Below are positions 62,501-64,000 of a stretch of 64,000 bases of DNA, one piece after another (the stretch's first letter is position 1; every line of letters begins with the position of its first letter). The notes under the pieces were generated by a model that did no database searches, was not told the origin of the DNA, and saw only the letters and a program-made list of their open reading frames with translations. Source of the stretch: Apteryx mantelli (lineage: Eukaryota > Chordata > Aves > Apterygiformes > Apterygidae); assembly GCF_036417845.1 (NCBI RefSeq), contig NC_089981.1:41794668-41858667 (forward strand). Direction: 5' to 3'. The position numbers and the translations under genes are program-made.

Positions 62501-64000
62501 TGTTACTTGGCTGCCTCCTATGCACAAATACATCTGTCTTCCTTTGCCCTTTTGGTGGTCACATTGCTCACACTTATGTGAAATGCTTATACAATGTGTC
62601 TGGCTATGCCATCACAACGTTACAAAATAGTTATATACTGTTGTTAGTAACACTATTTTTGTACACTTATATTTGGGTTCAAGGCACACTAATTACATAC
62701 TGCTTAGCACACTCATAATTTATAGGTGTCACAAGCATCTGCTTTGGATACACTCTTGCAGTTTTTCTTCTGCCTTTGACATGCAAGATCCTTTTTTTAA
62801 AGGTATTTAGATGTTTAATATCCACTGAGATACTTATTTTAAAAACACGTCTTTGAATCTCAGATTTTTCCAGTGTAGCTTCTTTTTTTAAGAACTAAAT
62901 AACAATACTTATTTAGCCATCTATCCTAGGATTCCTCTTGCCTAACTTTAGCTTAGATTAGATATCTTATTTTTAGATGTCTACTCCCTTACGCTTCATC
63001 CATAGTCAACGGAAAAAGAGGCACAACAAGAAGTGATTCATCTCTTCCTAAAATAGATGTCTCAAGTAGGTGGGTTTCATCACAAGTAACCACAGCTTCA
63101 GCTGAAAAAGAATCTAAATGTGATAAGAAAGGACAGAACCATCCATGAAAGAGGACTAATAAGGCTTTTGACCTTTGCAGAGCATACTGAAGTACATGTA
63201 AAATAAGACTATGCATTATATAGTTCTCTATCATTTGGCATGTGCTAATGCTTGATTTTCATTTTTGCACTGAATAAATCATATGCTCTGCTATTTCAAG
63301 AAGCAGATGAATGATACTGCTTTTTTAGGGTCTATAAAATGGATCCATAATTAACCCTTACGCTAGGTGCAGACAATTGGTTTGGTAAAAAGGGATTTAT
63401 TATCAAACTGATTCAAATCCGAAATTAATGCAGAGATTGAAAAAGTCTAATTCATTTGTTGTCTTGCCAGTACCACTGTTACTACTACTACTGGTGTCTT
63501 TGATAACCCAAAATGTTTAGACAAAGGTTGCACATGGATTCTTTCTCACCAAATGAGTATCATGAAATGTTGCTGACTTTGCATAGAGATTGGCTCTTAG
63601 AGAGGCTTTCAATCCATCCTCTAAGCTGAAGAAGTTCAGATAAATGAGTTACTTAATGCTAAGACTGCAAAGGTTATTCTTCACTTGAAATAAAAGGCAG
63701 AGAAAGTGATAAAAATGTAGACAAGTTTTACCAGGGAACTGACTCTTTTTCCTACAGAAAAAGAATAATTAATTAGTATCCAATGTAGCCTAAGACAGAT
63801 AGTTCAGATTCTACCAGGGTGAAAGTAGTTATACTTTTATTTCTGCCTTTTAAAACTTGAATAAAAAGCTCTAGGTCATAGTGCAGTTCTGTAGTTCAGG
63901 TATTGCACTACAAAATCTAAAAAATTATAGATTATGATGCATTTCATATTGCATTCAGTTATCAACATACCTTATCAGAAAGAAAAGCAAGTGTCTTATT
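59547..64000. other. AT-rich non-coding stretch
   Basis: No gene recognised. The longest frames are about 81 codons. A weak ancient-repeat echo (CTGAAGTCAGCACCAAATTT) lies near 60207-60226. The stretch 60800-60850 contains GCAGAGGCCTGTGGCACCT, also reminiscent of old amniote repeats but too short to classify. The remainder shows nothing. Confidence 0.45.

Noticed and set aside
1..64000. tRNA, rRNA, snRNA or Y-RNA genes
   Set aside because: I looked for the usual internal boxes and conserved starts on both strands and saw none. A covariance-model scan would be decisive.

Overview
The window looks like AT-rich, non-coding nuclear DNA from an amniote, most likely a bird or another sauropsid. 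CpG is depleted, AT-rich low-complexity runs are common, no open reading frame can be assigned to a known protein, and there are no bacterial-type operons. Readable transposon fossils fit that origin: a CR1-type LINE 3' tail at about 8.18-8.48 kb, a weaker one near 34.0 kb, several MIR/L2-like pieces, LTR-like blocks, and a set of old fragments carrying the GGTGTAA...TTACACC / AATTTGGCC wording typical of sauropsid CR1-related tails. I found no protein-coding gene, tRNA, rRNA or other RNA gene that I would defend. I cannot tell whether the window is intergenic or lies inside a large intron.

Layout. 0-9 kb: AT-rich DNA with simple repeats, a 70-90 bp imperfect tandem duplication (7167-7325) and the CR1 tail. 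9.3-10.9 kb: a GC-richer block and a possible minus-strand LTR. 11-22.9 kb: AT-rich DNA with a (TG)18 microsatellite and one weak MIR/L2 piece. 22.98-23.78 kb: an abrupt CpG- and GC-rich island holding about 18 units of a G-rich ~20 bp minisatellite, open on both strands. 24-44 kb: AT-rich DNA with scattered ancient repeats, including the clearest MIR/L2 copy at about 41.7 kb. 45-48 kb: an LTR-like element, a ~100 bp sequence present twice, and a second LTR-tail-like fragment. 51.8-52.1 kb: a long imperfect palindromic element. 55.9-56.9 kb: a decayed tandem array rich in ATCGAT words with ~163-189 bp periodicity. 57.7-58.9 kb: an AT-repeat and two long poly-A runs. The rest is unremarkable.

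Nothing here forms a new biological system. The objects most worth checking are the GC-rich minisatellite island, the ATCGAT array, the duplicated ~100 bp element whose homology stops at the LTR boundary, and several motif-dense stretches that may be conserved enhancers. The enhancer calls are hypotheses that need a multi-species alignment.
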